The notes beneath the pieces are model-generated. The model saw only the letters and a program-made list of their open reading frames with translations, was not told the origin of the DNA and searched no databases. A stretch of 64,000 bases of DNA, from NCBI RefSeq assembly GCF_947507565.1, contig NC_089193.1, positions 682,001-746,000 on the forward strand, given 5' to 3'. The position numbers and the translations under genes are program-made. This stretch comes from Oscarella lobularis. Its lineage: Eukaryota > Porifera > Homoscleromorpha > Homosclerophorida > Oscarellidae. This document shows positions 33,701 through 47,195 of the stretch, in pieces (positions within the stretch are counted from its first letter, which is position 1; every line of letters begins with the position of its first letter).

Positions 33701-36700
33701 TCGGCCGTCGGCTTCGCTTACCCAACAGGGTGAGGAATCGTCTGTGAGATCACACACAAACCTGACGCTGCGATGCAATATGTTCCTAACCATTCGGACA
33801 ACTTTGTCTGCCGCCGACAGGCGCTTCGTCTCTATGGCACTTCCAACGTCGTGGATCTTTCTCTCGAGTTTCCATAACACTCGAACATCCCAAGGCAGCT
33901 CATCTTCATTGGATACATTAATCTCAGTGAGACGTCTGTCAAGAGTGCGACCTATCCGTGACAGCAGCTGGTGACGCTGTCTGATTGATCTAGGAACGAC
34001 CATGTCTTGAGTTCTTTCGAAATTTTCACTGAGCCGTCCAAGGATACCTTGGAGGAGATGCCCTTCTCTCTCGTGCTCTTCTTCCCAGTTTCGGGTGAAT
34101 TCCACACGCTCGTGAAGTACTAAAAACCGATTTACAGCTTCCATGGTTTCTTTGAGGCATTTTTGCCTGTCACTTGGATAACAGTAAGGTTTCAGCTGCT
34201 TGGCAATAGCTTCAACAGACCCTGATAACTGAGTAAAAACTGTTTCCTGCACCTTGACTGTATTCTTAGGGTTGCCAGATATAACACTTTCCAACGAAGA
34301 AGTAACTAGTAAGATTTCATGATTCACTGCTCTCTTTGTTTCTCTGCCTCTCTCACACCAAACGGAAACGTGCTGAATTTTCATCTTTGCAGACCTGAGA
34401 CACTTTTCAAATTCATTTCGAAGTAAAATTCGTTTTGTCAAAGTGGATTCATCCATCTGACCTTCGCCCGTAGGAAAATGAAAAGAAAACGATTCTTCCA
34501 AATTTCTTTCTCCTTCAGCTTCATTCCCGAAAAGATCATCGTCTGAAGCTCTGACAAAAAAAGCTTTCTCTGTTGCTTCGTTTATAACAACAACGCAAAA
34601 TGAAAAAGCTTCATTTTCCCCAAAGCCTCCTTCGCAAACGAAACACATTTTTCGCGGACATTTTGATTGCTTGACAATGCTCTTCACGTCATTTTCACTT
34701 AAAACTAAAAACGGCTGCCAAAGTCCTTCTGATGACGTCAGAACTCTTGCATTAAGGCCAAAAAATGCAGCTAGCCAAAGATGCCCAAAGGGAGAGTCCA
34801 ATTCTTCAGCAGACAGCTGCCTAACCAAGTTCCTCACGTGAGGCATCGAAGTTATTTTCATTTTCAGTGACATCAAACTTTTCTGTTTTTTCACAATACC
34901 CGCTAAGGCATTGAATACTTTCGAGTGGATTGATGTGACGCTCTCAACGTAAATACGCCGAACTCTACGAACACATTCACCGCTGAAACCCTCCACAAAC
35001 TGCTTTTTTGACGAGGTAAGTTTCTGGTGCAACTCTTCTCTATCAGCTGACAACGTAGCTTCCAATACACTATCTCTGGTTCTTTCGCTTTTTTTCCCTC
35101 CCATCGCTTTAATGCGCCTTAAAATTGGAGCGATAGAAGAACTAAATCGTTCCATTGCGTCTTTCAAGCAGTTGCAGGCACTGATTGCATTATCGTAGAC
35201 AGAAACAGTTTGCAAAATTCCCATATTACCGTCTTGCCCACACAAGTCGATCTCGCTCTGCGGTAAAGAAATTGGAATTTTAAGTTCCGCTTCAAGCAAA
35301 ATTTTTGCTGCAGTCAGAAAGATTTCAAGTTTGACCAAAAGTTGTGGTGGCAAAACAGCTTTCTCAACAATGAATTGCAAAAGACGCTTTCTTTCACATG
35401 AAGCTACAACCTTCTGTTGCATTATTTGGTGAAATACGCTCAAGAGAAAAGGTTTATCGGATTCCAAAGCAAATTCGTTAACCGCCGCTTCTACTTCGCT
35501 GTTCAGACTTGAAACCTTACTCGTGTAATAGGACAACACGTGAAGAACCGTAGCCTTTTGAGAAAGCGAAAGAAGGCCGTCTTGCAATGCCGATAAGGCA
35601 CCCTCAATCTTCTTGGCTTCTGGAGACTTTCGACTTCTTTCAATCAACGTAAATTCTGTGAGCCATGATTCTGAAGAAACACCACTACGTACCAGCTGAA
35701 ATTGAATAAGAATTCCGTTAATATAATCAAGCCGTTGTTGAATGCAGTTGAAAGAAGAATGACATAAGAACGCTCTGAGTTTGACTCCCAAATCAGAAAG
35801 CTCTATTGAAGTTTGGTTCGCGAATTTCTCTACATTTTCTGCCGAAGTTAGGTCACCCGTTCTTTGGCCAAACATTTGAATTGAGGCAATTAGCATACTC
35901 ATTTTCTTACTGACATCCATCCTTCGGTTTTCAGAGTTAGAAAGTTCCGCTGATGTAGAAGCTTCTTTAACGCCCTCAACTTTCTCAAGAAGATCGCGCT
36001 CAGAACCCAATTGACGAGCAAGCTGAAGCATTGACGCCTGACAAAAAGCGGCAGCCTTAGTAATTTCTCGTGAATCAGCTATTTTTATCTGAAAGTTTAA
36101 AATGCCAAGAAAGGCTAAAATTGAACCGACTATAATGTTTTTCGCGAATTCTTTTAACGTAAACGCTTCTTCCTCAAAGTCGTCTACATTGCCGCTAGTG
36201 GACCTGGCGTTGCGTCGAGTAAACTCAAGATTTGGAATCCCAGATGCCTTTTCAAAAACTTTCAAAATTTCGTCCAAAGCTTTCGCTTGGTCTTTCCCCA
36301 CACAGCATTTCACGTAACACTTCTCCAAAACTTCGTTCAAATAAGAAAAACGCCTCACCTTACGAAAACGCCGCGAGAGCTCTCTCGCGGCTCTAAGAAC
36401 GTTGCGTAAAGTAAATACGCATCCGCCGACAGTAAGCAACTGCCGACTAAAAGATAATCTTCTAAGGCGACAGTGTACCAAAACAAGTATATTAGTCAGA
36501 AAATGCGCTCCAGGCAAATCTCCAAGCAATCCCAAAACAAGGGTATATAGCTCGGTTTTTCTTAGATCATTTGAAACAGCGGAAATTGCCACAGCTTCTT
36601 CATCAACTTCGGGCATCCAAATGCGAAGAACACGATTGTAGAAAGCACTAGACAACTTTCCTTGAGACTGACGACTTGAATTGACTGTTGCAAATAAGCG

Positions 36701-39700
36701 AAAGTTCGAATCCATGCTACCGTTTTCCCAAGACAGAAGAGGGCTCTCGGGGCTCTCATAAACACGCAGAGTCGGAACAGCTTCTGTAAGCGATATTAGC
36801 CGTTCAACAACGTCAGAGGGAGCGGCAGATATGTTGTCCAAAATAACCCACTCGCCTCTACGTATAGCAGTGACAAGAGCGCTTTCGACGTATTCAAACG
36901 CAGTCATTTTACTGCGAAAGGCAGTTACTTTTCCAGCAAGAGAGTGCGATAATGCACGTAAATGACGGGTGTATCTTCTGAGAAGCTTTCGCCGTAATTG
37001 GCCAGTTGTTTGAAACTGACTTCGCTCGTCCAGCAAATCAGACACTTTTGCAAGACTGTTTATTGCATTAGTTACTTTTTCAGCTTTAGAAATCGCATGA
37101 TCTGAGAGGGACGACTCCCCTTCATCTTCAGTACTCCAGGCTTTCTCGACACTTTCAGTCAGATAAAATAGAACATCCTTCAGGAAAGACGGAGTACCGC
37201 TTTGCAAAAAGTTAGTTAAAATGAAACAGAGGATTTTCTCAAATTCCATAAGACTTTCTTGAACTAAGTTTTGCAAAGCTGAGACGGGCCTGAAAGGAAC
37301 CCATCGGCCAATGAGCATATCGGATTCCGTTTCAGCATTTAACGAAAAGAGGTGAAGTTTACGCTTGCATTGCCGAGCCAACTCACAAATTAATCCCGTT
37401 TTACGGCTGCACGTGCCGCCCTCCAATACAACAGCTCTTCCACTTGCTACCGCACATCCTAAAAGTTGGAGCTGCTCCTTCAATTGATTGGTGTGCACTA
37501 AAGGCAAAAATGACGAATCTGCTTGACCTTTAGCCAAGTAGACGAAACCAATTCGAGTCACATTGGGAAGATTGCTGTCTATTGAAATCTTATCTGCAGT
37601 AACCTCCAATTCTTGCTGGGAGAGAGGAAAGCGCTTGGTAATATGTTCTTGCACTTTAACTTGGTCTTCGCGCCCGTGAAAAAGACGACAATAGACCATA
37701 GATGCAGCAGTCCTGATCGATTTTACCCGGGCTTCGTTTTGTTCGTATACAACAGCCTCGGATAATTCCATATGAGATAATTGAGTCTGCATATTTCCCG
37801 CCAATATGTCTCCAACTTTCAGGAGATCGCGCACGTTAAGCTCATACGGTCCACCTCTACGACCAATTTCCCGACGATCAATCATTGTTTTCACTTCAAA
37901 ATGCAAATCCAGCAAGGCTCCAACGTCCTGTCTTTTAAGAAGACCTGGAACCAAATCCTTAGCGGCAAATTGATGAATACATATTTGACCTTCTTCATTT
38001 CGGCTATAATGTTGAAGGCGGATTTGAAGGAAAGCGTTCTCAATAGAGCGAGGGAGTTTCGTTCTTCCACCTCCGACTGATTCCGGATTCATAGTCGCAA
38101 AAAGTCTGAAGTCTGCGTGTTTCTCCACTGACTTTCCCAAACCTTTTACGTAATATGATTTCAATCGTGGATTAATCATAGCTTTGATTTCATCAAGCAC
38201 CTCCTGCGAAGCTAAATTAATTTCGTCGAGCAAAAGAAAGTGACCACTTTCAATGGCGGTCAGAGCCTTTCCGGCTCGCCACTGAAAAACTAACTTCGTC
38301 TCGTTCCATGTGGGAACGTAAGAACCAATAAGACTTTCAATAGTTGTGTCCTTCGTAAAGTTGATTCTTTCTACCGCGTAACCAAACAGGTCGCCGCACT
38401 GCTGAACAACCGCTGTTTTTCCTATGCCAGGAGGCCCTTGCAAAAGAAGAGGAAGATTAGAAGAAAGACAAACTACAACGCGAACAAAATTGTCAATGCA
38501 CGTGGGAGTTGCAGTAAATTTAAAATTTTCCTCAACATGCTCTTTCGTGACGGGACTTGGAACGCTTCTGGAAACTTTCGCTGCAACCGGTAGAGTCTTA
38601 TGGCAAATCCACTGCTCTACAGGTTCTAAAAAATCAAGTGGTTCCCATATTTTATTTCCTTCGGTTAGGCCTTCGGCTCCTTCACACAACCAGGAGAGTA
38701 TTTGTTTTGACAGATCGCGCTGGACAAGAGTGCCAGATTCCTCTAAACCAACATTCAAACTTCTAAGAAGTAAATCGATGACGGACTTGCGATCATTGTC
38801 GCACTGGTCAACAATGACGATTTTTGATGCAACAGCAACTAAGTCCGACAAATTGATGCTCTTTTCACCAGGAGAAGAACGCTCACGCAATTGAACCTGA
38901 GCAGAAAACAGTGAATCGACAATGGTTATCAAATTGGTAACAGTCTTTAGGCTGAAAAGCTTGCTCTCGCTTTGCAAGCCCTCTGTCAATTTCTTCACAA
39001 CGTCAATCAGCTCATGAACGCGATTCTTCGGTAAAGAAGAGTTTTCAAGCAGATTCTCTGCGACAGCAATAACATCACAAATATCCGCGCCGGGAATAAT
39101 AATTTCCGAAAACCGAGATCTTAGAGCAGGACTCAAATTTACTCCTTTTGAGTTGCCACCCTCCGCATGCACAGTGGCAAATATGGCTGAAGATGCCGGC
39201 ATTTGGATTCCCGGAAAAACTTGACGAGCACGATCTATATTTGCCTGCACGCCCACAGAGACGTCCTCGGACAGAAACAGCACTCTGCCTGGCTCGAGCA
39301 ACGAATTCAAACGCTCTATTACCGCCTGCGATGGCAAATCAAGATCCTCGAAAAAAAGGGACTTCTCTTCTTTAAGTGCAAGTGTTACTGGCCCATCCTT
39401 GAATAAAAAGACAGGCTTGCTCGTGTCCGAAGCTGACTTTCTCAAGATGTCAAATGTCGAGAGAAATTTACTAATCAGGAAGCCGGGTGTAGAACTTGTT
39501 TTGTTCAAGGCTGCAACAGCATCACGGAGATTTTCCAAACACGCCGGAAAGTGAAACTTTTCGGACGACGTCAGTACCAAATCATCCTCTTCTGTTTGGA
39601 AAACTTCATCACTCTTCGACTCAGCCGAAGAGGAGACATCGTCATCATCCCCCTCTTTGTCGGAGTCTTTAGAAAGAAATTCGCTATTAGGATCGAAAGA

Positions 39701-42700
39701 GCTTTCCTTTGTTCTTGACGCCACAGTAACCTGCTTATACTCATCATCATCATCGTCGCTGTAGCCAGTGCTGTCGTCTTCGTCACCTTCATCCTCGTCT
39801 GTGCTAAGAAATTGCTCACCACTGCCGTGACTCTCATAGCTTTGCTGAGCAGGTGCCATTGCCAACTCTTCGTCGTCGAATTCACTATCGTCATCAGTCG
39901 CGTCATCGCTGTCGTTTTCAGACAGTCGCAAGTCTCCTTCAGAAGCCTCTTCTCTCCACGTGCCCATTCTATTATCTCTTCGCCACGAATCCAGAAACCT
40001 TTTACACTCTGCAATACTTTCGCTTATAGCAGAAAAAGAGAGCGAATGCGTTCGCACGCAATGACACAACTGCAAAGCTGTTTGAAGCAGCTCTTGCGTT
40101 GCTGCTTCAAATGAAAACGGATGCATTTGCCCGAGCAAATCAGATACTTGAGTATCAGAAGACAATTGAATGACCGCAAAATCCACATTTCTTATTTTAA
40201 AATAATCCTCCGCAATCGTCGTTTTAAACGTTGTCGGCCCAACCAGCAGAACGGGTTCAGCTGTGTCTACCGCCATATGAATTCGAGCAAATGTCAGTTT
40301 GTAATCTTTTGGGATGAGGCGAGACGATAAACGCTGAGAAACGATGTCACTGCGGAGGAACTTTTTCGCAAATCCATCGCTAAGGAGACAGCCATCAGAC
40401 TCTGTCTTGGCAACGGAGAAAACCGTTTTGGTCGGAACAAACGTTAAGAGACCACACTCCACAAGAATTGCTTTTAATTTTTCTTCCGATTGCGAGGTTG
40501 ACAAAGAAGAAGACGTTCGAAGGCGAGGAACAAGCAAAGAGAGACCTGCTCGTCCCAAAAGATGTTCTACCTTTCTATTCTCGCTCACATCGGACAAAAC
40601 AACGTATCTTTCGATCCATTTTATCATTTCTCGCAGAGTTAACATAACGGATGAATTTCCACTTCCGAGATGAAGACGTCTTTCTCTGACAGCCTCGTTG
40701 ATTTTTATACACGCCTTCTCGAGTCTCATAGCCAAGGGATCACGACTACTTCTTCCCAGAAAAGGACTTTTTTCCCTAGAAGAAGAGTACTTTCGGTGTT
40801 GGAGAATGTAGGCCAATTCTCCCTCATCAAAGTCCTTCACTTGCGCTTCAATAAATCGGCTGCGAAGTCCGACAGAGAGGCGTTTTCTATCCGCGTACGT
40901 CGCACTGTTCTGCGTTGCAAAGAAACGAAATTTTTCGCAAGCATAAATGGTTTCTCCAGAAACGGGGTCGTAGATCAGTCTTCGACCCTCAAGTAGAGGG
41001 AGAAGCATGTTAAGCACCGAAGGATCGGCTAAATTAAATTCGTCGCAGAGAAAGAATCTTCCCTGTTCCATTGCTGTCCTCAGGGGTCCGCTCAAACGCT
41101 CGAATTTACCGTCTCCGCAAGGTACAAAGGTTCCTAAGTAGTCTTGAACACTCGTTGAATCGGAATTAATGACACGGTGAAGGCATCCTTTTTGTCCCCA
41201 TAGCCTCCCGATGGACTCAATAAGTGAAGTTTTACCGGTGGCAGCAGGGCCTTCAAGAAGAACCGGTAGTTTAACTTGAATGCCAAAAAGAACCAAATTT
41301 CCGTACCGATAACGTGTCGGTGTAAAGTCAGGATCCAAGATATAATTGTTATATTCATCTACGTCGTCGTATCCGCTTAGAAAGTCAATAAAACACGGAG
41401 AAGAACCCTTTAATTTTTGTAAACTCTTTTTGAGCTCTTTAAAAAGAGGATTCAGACGATTTTCGGCAGAGCGATTCAGTTGCTGAAAAACGAATAATTG
41501 ACAGCATGTGTATAAAGCATCTGTCACGTGAACATCCGGATGATCACACAAAACGCTTTTCGCGCCACCTGCTACTCGCACTAAAGTTCTCAGCGTAATG
41601 AGGGGACCACCTTGTAAGATTGGAAATTCTCGTTTCACATTAAGGAGAAACGTTGAAGTCACTTGGACGGCCCTGTACTCCACCGACGTATCACGCTTTA
41701 ACATTTCTGGATCCCGTTCGTACAAATTCCACGCCAAAGTTCCCAAACTTGTTAAACCAACATCTGAAAAAGCGCAATCGTCAACGTGAATTATCGTCAA
41801 TCGATTCGCAAATGCAGGCGACATCTTTCCCAAGCTTTTGTCCAATTCACTGACGGTTGCCGTTGAGAAAAATCGAAAGGATTCAAACTGGTCATCCAAA
41901 AATAGATTTGACGTTTTTCCGTTTTCCGTGAGGATCCAAGACGGATTGCTTTCAAGAAGAGGATTAAGCCTTTCTAAAACAGCTGAATCAGCGTCCAGCA
42001 AATTGTCCAATAGGACCCACTGCCCTTTCCGAACAGATCTCGTGACAACGCCATCATTCCACTCAGCCGGCTCCTTTGGAACGATCTTCCCAACCAAGTC
42101 GGACGACTCAGTTTCTGGCGTAATGCACCACGTACTCATTTGTTTTCCAACAACTGCAGCCAGTTGCAAAAGAATTTCCGACTTTCCGCTACCCGGCGCT
42201 CCAACAAGAAGAACTGGTTGAGAGTGTTTGACGGCGTGGAGGATGTAAAACCACAATTTCATAATATAGGGAGTAACAACGAAATTTGTGTAGTTCTGAT
42301 TTTGAATTGTAGGAAATGTTAGCTTGCTACCAAAGTTATCTTTCAATACGTTACCCAGACGGTCGTGCATGGACACCGGAAGATGCTTTGCGTACAATTC
42401 ATATCCTGCCGTAGCGACTTCGGTCAGTGTTTCAAAGCCCATTTTAGCCCAATCGGGAACTAAGAATGGCAAGAAAACAGAGTTATGTAAAGCAAGAAGT
42501 TCGTTGGAAAGGGAACGATGAAACTGAATCATCTCTTCGTAATGGCAAAATTGTTCTGCCTCATAATCGTCCGAAAAGGTGATTTTCAAATACGGATAGA
42601 TTTGAAAAGCACGCGTTTGAGGAACAAACTGTAACGCAAATATGTCACTTTCCGCCGATTTTGTAAGAGAGAAATGCTTTAAGGCAAGATCGTGAACTGC

Positions 42701-45700
42701 CTGGCGACAGAGTGATGAACGAAACCGCGTTCCATACACACAAAAGGCTTCAACAGCAAACATTTCATTGATTTTGTCCTTGTCGGTTCGCCAACTTGAA
42801 ACGCTAAACCTTCTCCCTTCGCCTGAAACTGCGGCGATCACGCCGCCAACCCATTTCAGCAGCTCCCGGACAGTGAAGATAGCATTTGGGCCTTCGTGCA
42901 GAAACGGCTGTGACATCGCTTCCAGCTTTATTTGCTCGTGACACTCAACCATTCGATTCGCCCACGATCTGACGATAACCCTCTGGTCTTTAACAATAGG
43001 CACTTTGTTTTGGAATGTCTCCGTCAAAATTTGTACGAGCTCCTCTTTCGCGGGAGGTTCTAGCGACAAGGTCTGAAATCTTGAAATAAACGCGTCAGAC
43101 AACACCTCACGCATTCCTTTGAAACCGCCAGCGTTAGGATTTTGTGTTGCAAACAGAAGAAAGTTTTTGTGTTTCTTAATTTCGATTCGTCCTCGATCAC
43201 TCGAGTAATCTTCCACGACCAGGCGGCCAGTGTCTAAGGCCAATTCAATGCACTGCAAAACTTCGTCAGAGGATAAATTGAGTTCGTCGAGCAATAACCA
43301 TAATCCATTTTCAAAAGCCGCCGTAAACGGTCCTGGCTCAAACTGAACGAGTTGACTGCTTTTAGAGCAGAGAGATACGTGCCCAATAATATCTGAGCAC
43401 GTCACTGACCTCGACATGTTAAAGCGAATAATTGGACGGCGTAGAAGACGAGCGGCTTCGGTCACGGCCGCTGATTTACCTACGCCCGTGTCGCCTTCCA
43501 GCAAAATGGGTTCGAGACTTTGCTGACACTTCAAAACTCGGAGAATGTTACGTTTCGTCGAGGCAACATAAACGAGCCGGACCGATTCTGGAGGTACATG
43601 GTCCTCAAAACCGCTTGGTGCGGAAAAGAGATCGAATGTTTGTCCAAAAACGCTGATTTGTTCGTTGTTAGGAAAAACAGAGACACCTTTGGATAATTTT
43701 GTTTCGAGATCGACGCTCTGCGGCGTTGATCCGAGGTTTTCTCTCAGTTGCCGTAGACTTGAAACAGCTTTTTCAAAATCCTCCTTGCTCAACGATTCAA
43801 AGCTCCGTGAAGTACCTTCGGATACGTCAACCGAAAACAAATTCCAAAAGTCCGTTAGCTTCTGCAAGTTTCTGTCTCGACGGCGTTTTAAATTGAAGTA
43901 GTCGACTTTGGGTAAAACGGTCTTAACTAGACGCTTTCGCTCATCGCGAGACAACTTGAGAACGACCGAGAGTAAGTCCAACGCGGCCGCTGCAGCCTTC
44001 TTAGGTTCTTCGAGATTATGGCAAACGAATGTGAGGAGAACGTCAGAGCGCTGTTTGAGCCAACTTCTAAGGCGCCAAGATATAGAATTCTGAACTTCTG
44101 TTTGACTTGTGCCCATTTCTTCGTCTTCAATCAGTTCTAGAACTGCTTGCAATTTAGGCATAATTAATTTCGAATCGTCGCCAAGACGATTAAGGAGTTT
44201 GTCAAGAAGAATTTTTCCCGCGCTAACTCCGTCCGGTTGTGTCAACTCACAAGAGAGACGAAACACTTCAGTAGAAACCGCTTGACTTACGAAGCAAGAA
44301 ATAAAGGTATCCAAATCAAAAATGTCCTTTTCGTACAGCATGTTTAATTCAGCCTGGCGGCATTGGCGTCCGTCGCTAAGACAATGCGAGAGGCAAGTCG
44401 TGCACAAAAGACGGCACGATTTTAGAGGTGCATATCGGCAGTACACATCAACGGCTTCTGAGGACTTAAGAGCATCAGGAACAGTTTCAGAAGCCGCAAA
44501 AAGGCTAATAATCTGCCGCAAGACGAGTAACGCTAAGTCTTCCTTTGTCTTTTGGTGAGAGAGAATGCGAAGAAGACTTTCAGATAATTTAAGGAACTCC
44601 GAACCGTTTTGCAACGCCAGACTTTTGATCGGACGGACGTCAGAACAAAACTTCATAATTTTAGAAAAAAAATCCACAATTCCGTTAGGCAGTTCTGAGT
44701 CCGGGTCGACAAGCAACTCAGAGGCAAATATGAAAAAATGGGCGAACAGCTCAGGACTAGAACGGACTTCGTTCTCTATCAAATCGGCCACTAAAGAGAA
44801 GCACGAGCTAACGCCACTCTTCAAAATGCCGCAAAGAATAGGAATACTGATAACGCCACCTCTGTCGTGAGACTGTAAAAGAAGAAGGCGCAGAAGGTTT
44901 AAGTTCACTTTCAGCTTGCTTTCGTTCTCGCTTTCAGTGTTCTGTCTAATGTAACCATGTAAAGAATCAACTGCGCAACGAAAAGAGTCAGGCATAAGAC
45001 ACTTGAAAATTTGCCCGTAGAGAAGGCGAGTGCTTTTCAGAGATTCGGTTGCCTCACTCATATCAATTGCACAGTCTGAAGAAAATTTCTCGAAGACACT
45101 TACTAGTTTTGTCAATAGCTTCGATAACCAAAACCAATCCTTTCCTTCACTTTCCGAACAAGATTCGAATTTTAGTTGAAAAACTTTTACAAGAGACTGC
45201 AAAATAGGAGTAGCCAACTTAGTCTCATTCAAAGTGTCTGTAGAAGAAGACGCGGCAAGAGGCTCAACTTTCCAGCAAAGCTCACTGATGAGCAGATAAG
45301 TTTCCTCTACAGAAAATTTGGACAAGCAGTCAAGCCAGTCCAGAATCAATTTTTCCAGAAACACGTCGTGGAGATCTTCGTTTAACGCATTTACAAAAGA
45401 GACTACTAAAGACACTCCCGATTTTTTAGAAGGCGTCTTGTCACATTCTTCGGTGCTTTTGTCTCTTTTGCCGTCAGACGAAGAAACAACAGCTTCGCTT
45501 CTACTCAACGGGATGAAAGGCCTGCAGATATCCAGGAAAGAAGAAAATAGAAGATCAAAAAATCCTCTTTCTTCCATTGCAGTTTCCTCTTCATCTTTTT
45601 CGGGTCTGAGAAGAATGTCTTTCACTTTTCTATCACAAGTGAAAAAACGCTCCAAAAGAGACATGAAAGCATTTAACTGAGCAACACTCTTCAAAAACTC

Positions 45701-45988
45701 TGCTGTTTGTAGAAGAGTCAGCATTCGAAACGAAGACGAAATACACTCTATCTCTTGGAAAATGTCGTTCACCTCCTTTTTCTTGAGTAGTTTTCTGTAG
45801 CTTTCCATGTCTGACACACGGCAACCTCTGAGTAGTGGTGCGAGCACCAATCGGCCATCTCCAGGGGAGCTTCGACTGTAAAGTTGGTGCATCACGTCCA
45901 AAAGAAGAACTTTCGGACATCTGAAACAAAGGCACCATTCGAAACTGAGGCAAAAAATCGTTTCGCCTTTATGAGAAATAGGCATCAT
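18785..45988 (-). CDS. Giant midasin-like AAA+/ASH/VWA protein, about 8,870 residues
   Basis: Exons (minus): 45988-23174, 23127-22789, 22738-22508, 22453-21863, 21806-21678, 21615-21463, 21408-21222, 21168-20804, 20753-20616, 20565-20446, 20388-20219 and 20165-18785. All joins are GT-AG introns of 46-62 nt and keep frame. Six AAA+ modules have Walker A at about residues 833 (GDTGVGKS), 1264 (GAPGSGKS), 1584 (GPAATGKT), 1919 (GPTTFKTT, degenerate), 2523 (GPPGIGKT) and 2863 (GGTCSRKT, degenerate). An acidic insert lies at about 2010-2130. A long helical linker follows, then ASH/MSP-like domains near 5830-6370 (INFGVIDIKEKPLDV) and more helical repeats. The C-terminus has a midasin-type VWA at about 8040 (FCLDNSGSMGG), a second VWA without a full MIDAS (LLDVSNSVQG) and a third with VIDGTGSM. 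Midasin remodels pre-ribosomes, but domain order and length argue against simple MDN1 orthology. The true start is uncertain: a TTTGTTTCAG acceptor near 45920 may mark an upstream exon. Confidence 0.85.
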
Positions 45989-47195
45989 GTTTTCCGCAAA
46001 AAATGGGTATATAAATAATTAGTTAATCAAGCGCTAGCGTGGAAATAGATCTATGAGTCTATCGGGAAACAGAATGCCTGCTGAAGTCCTGCTACCAGCA
46101 GTACCGCACTAGTTCAACAGGCTCTGTAACAAAGAAAACGAATTCCCTAATTGTACCCTAAACACAGCGTTGCGAATACTCAGACAGTGCCCCCAACATA
46201 TATGATATTAGAGGTTACACAACGGAGCTTAGACGCAGTACTCCGGGCACTCGGATAAGGAAAAATGAGAGGACGTGACAATTCGTGTGAAAACGGAAAA
46301 ATTAAAATAAATCGACCACAGCTATAAAAGGAGCTCAATAGATTGAGAAACAGACAGTGCATACCGGTAACAAAGAAAACCAAACAGGTGCATAAGATTT
46401 GATTCAACTCACTGTTCCTATAAACCAACGTTGCCAAGACAATAAAGACGAAAAACTAACTAAAGACAGCAACGGTAGGCGATGCGGTAATCTTAGGAGC
46501 ACGACTAATTGCGGAAAACTCCCCCCACAGATGGGGAGAGAGTCTATGGCGAGGAACGTCACCAGAATAAATTAATCGCACGAGATCCCCTGCTGTGCGC
46601 ACAGAGAGAAGGGTAAACACTGGAACAATTGGACAAGCGCTCGCCGTCTTCAACAGCAATGCGACGCAAAGACACACAATACAAGATCAACCATAACCCT
46701 GAAAAAGTTGGACACTTAGGGTAAACGATTCGGCAAAGGGGGGCCCCAGGATCTCGTGCAATCAATTATCAATTATAGGTACAATTAGAAGGAAACGTCC
46801 CCAAAAAACGCTTTCACTAGAGGAGATGGCCGAAAAAGACCTTTCGCACGCCCTATGGACAAAAGCAGGGAGGCGAGAAGAACGAGTGTTCAATGCTACG
46901 CATACTATATGTAGCTTTGACGATGCAGAGGGAACACAGCGGTAAATGGCACACGTGGTGAAAGCTGCATACTAATGTCTTAGCACGCTTTCAACATGCA
47001 CGAAATGCCATAAGAAAGGTTTTGCACGTAAACAGTTAGACGGGTCTAGCTGGAGCGCGTACGTCTTGCCGTGCAAATAAAAAGACAATTACAGACCCTC
47101 GGATTGAACTAACTAAAGCGTAAAGGAAAAAATCGCGCTTTGACCTTTTCTAAGCGTAACGCCTCCTAGCTTTGCTTCATACTAGTACGGTGTAC
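45989..47195. other. Upstream region of the giant gene, no gene seen
   Basis: A TATATAAA occurs at 46008-46015, close to the minus-strand start, but it reads better on the + strand. A C-rich/G-rich hairpin (CTCCCC ... GGGGAG) lies near 46520-46542. Short frames on both strands show no domain. The segment may contain the promoter and a 5' exon of the giant gene. Confidence 0.35.

Noticed and set aside
24000-45950. Dozens of 60-150 codon open frames on the + strand and in other frames
   Set aside because: They are shadows of the giant minus-strand exon. None has a domain and they are scattered evenly.
45633-45953. Alternative start MSESSSFGRDAP after a CAG near 45920
   Set aside because: The frame closes after about 100 codons, whereas the overlapping frame continues for 7,600. 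The CAG may still be a real acceptor for the main frame.
46008-46015. TATATAAA as the promoter of the giant gene
   Set aside because: It reads as a TATA box on the + strand, and on the minus strand it lies too close to the apparent ATG. Start and promoter are uncertain.
46500-46620. Possible small nuclear RNA gene
   Set aside because: A short hairpin is present, but no U1, U2, U4, U5 or U6 signature was found.
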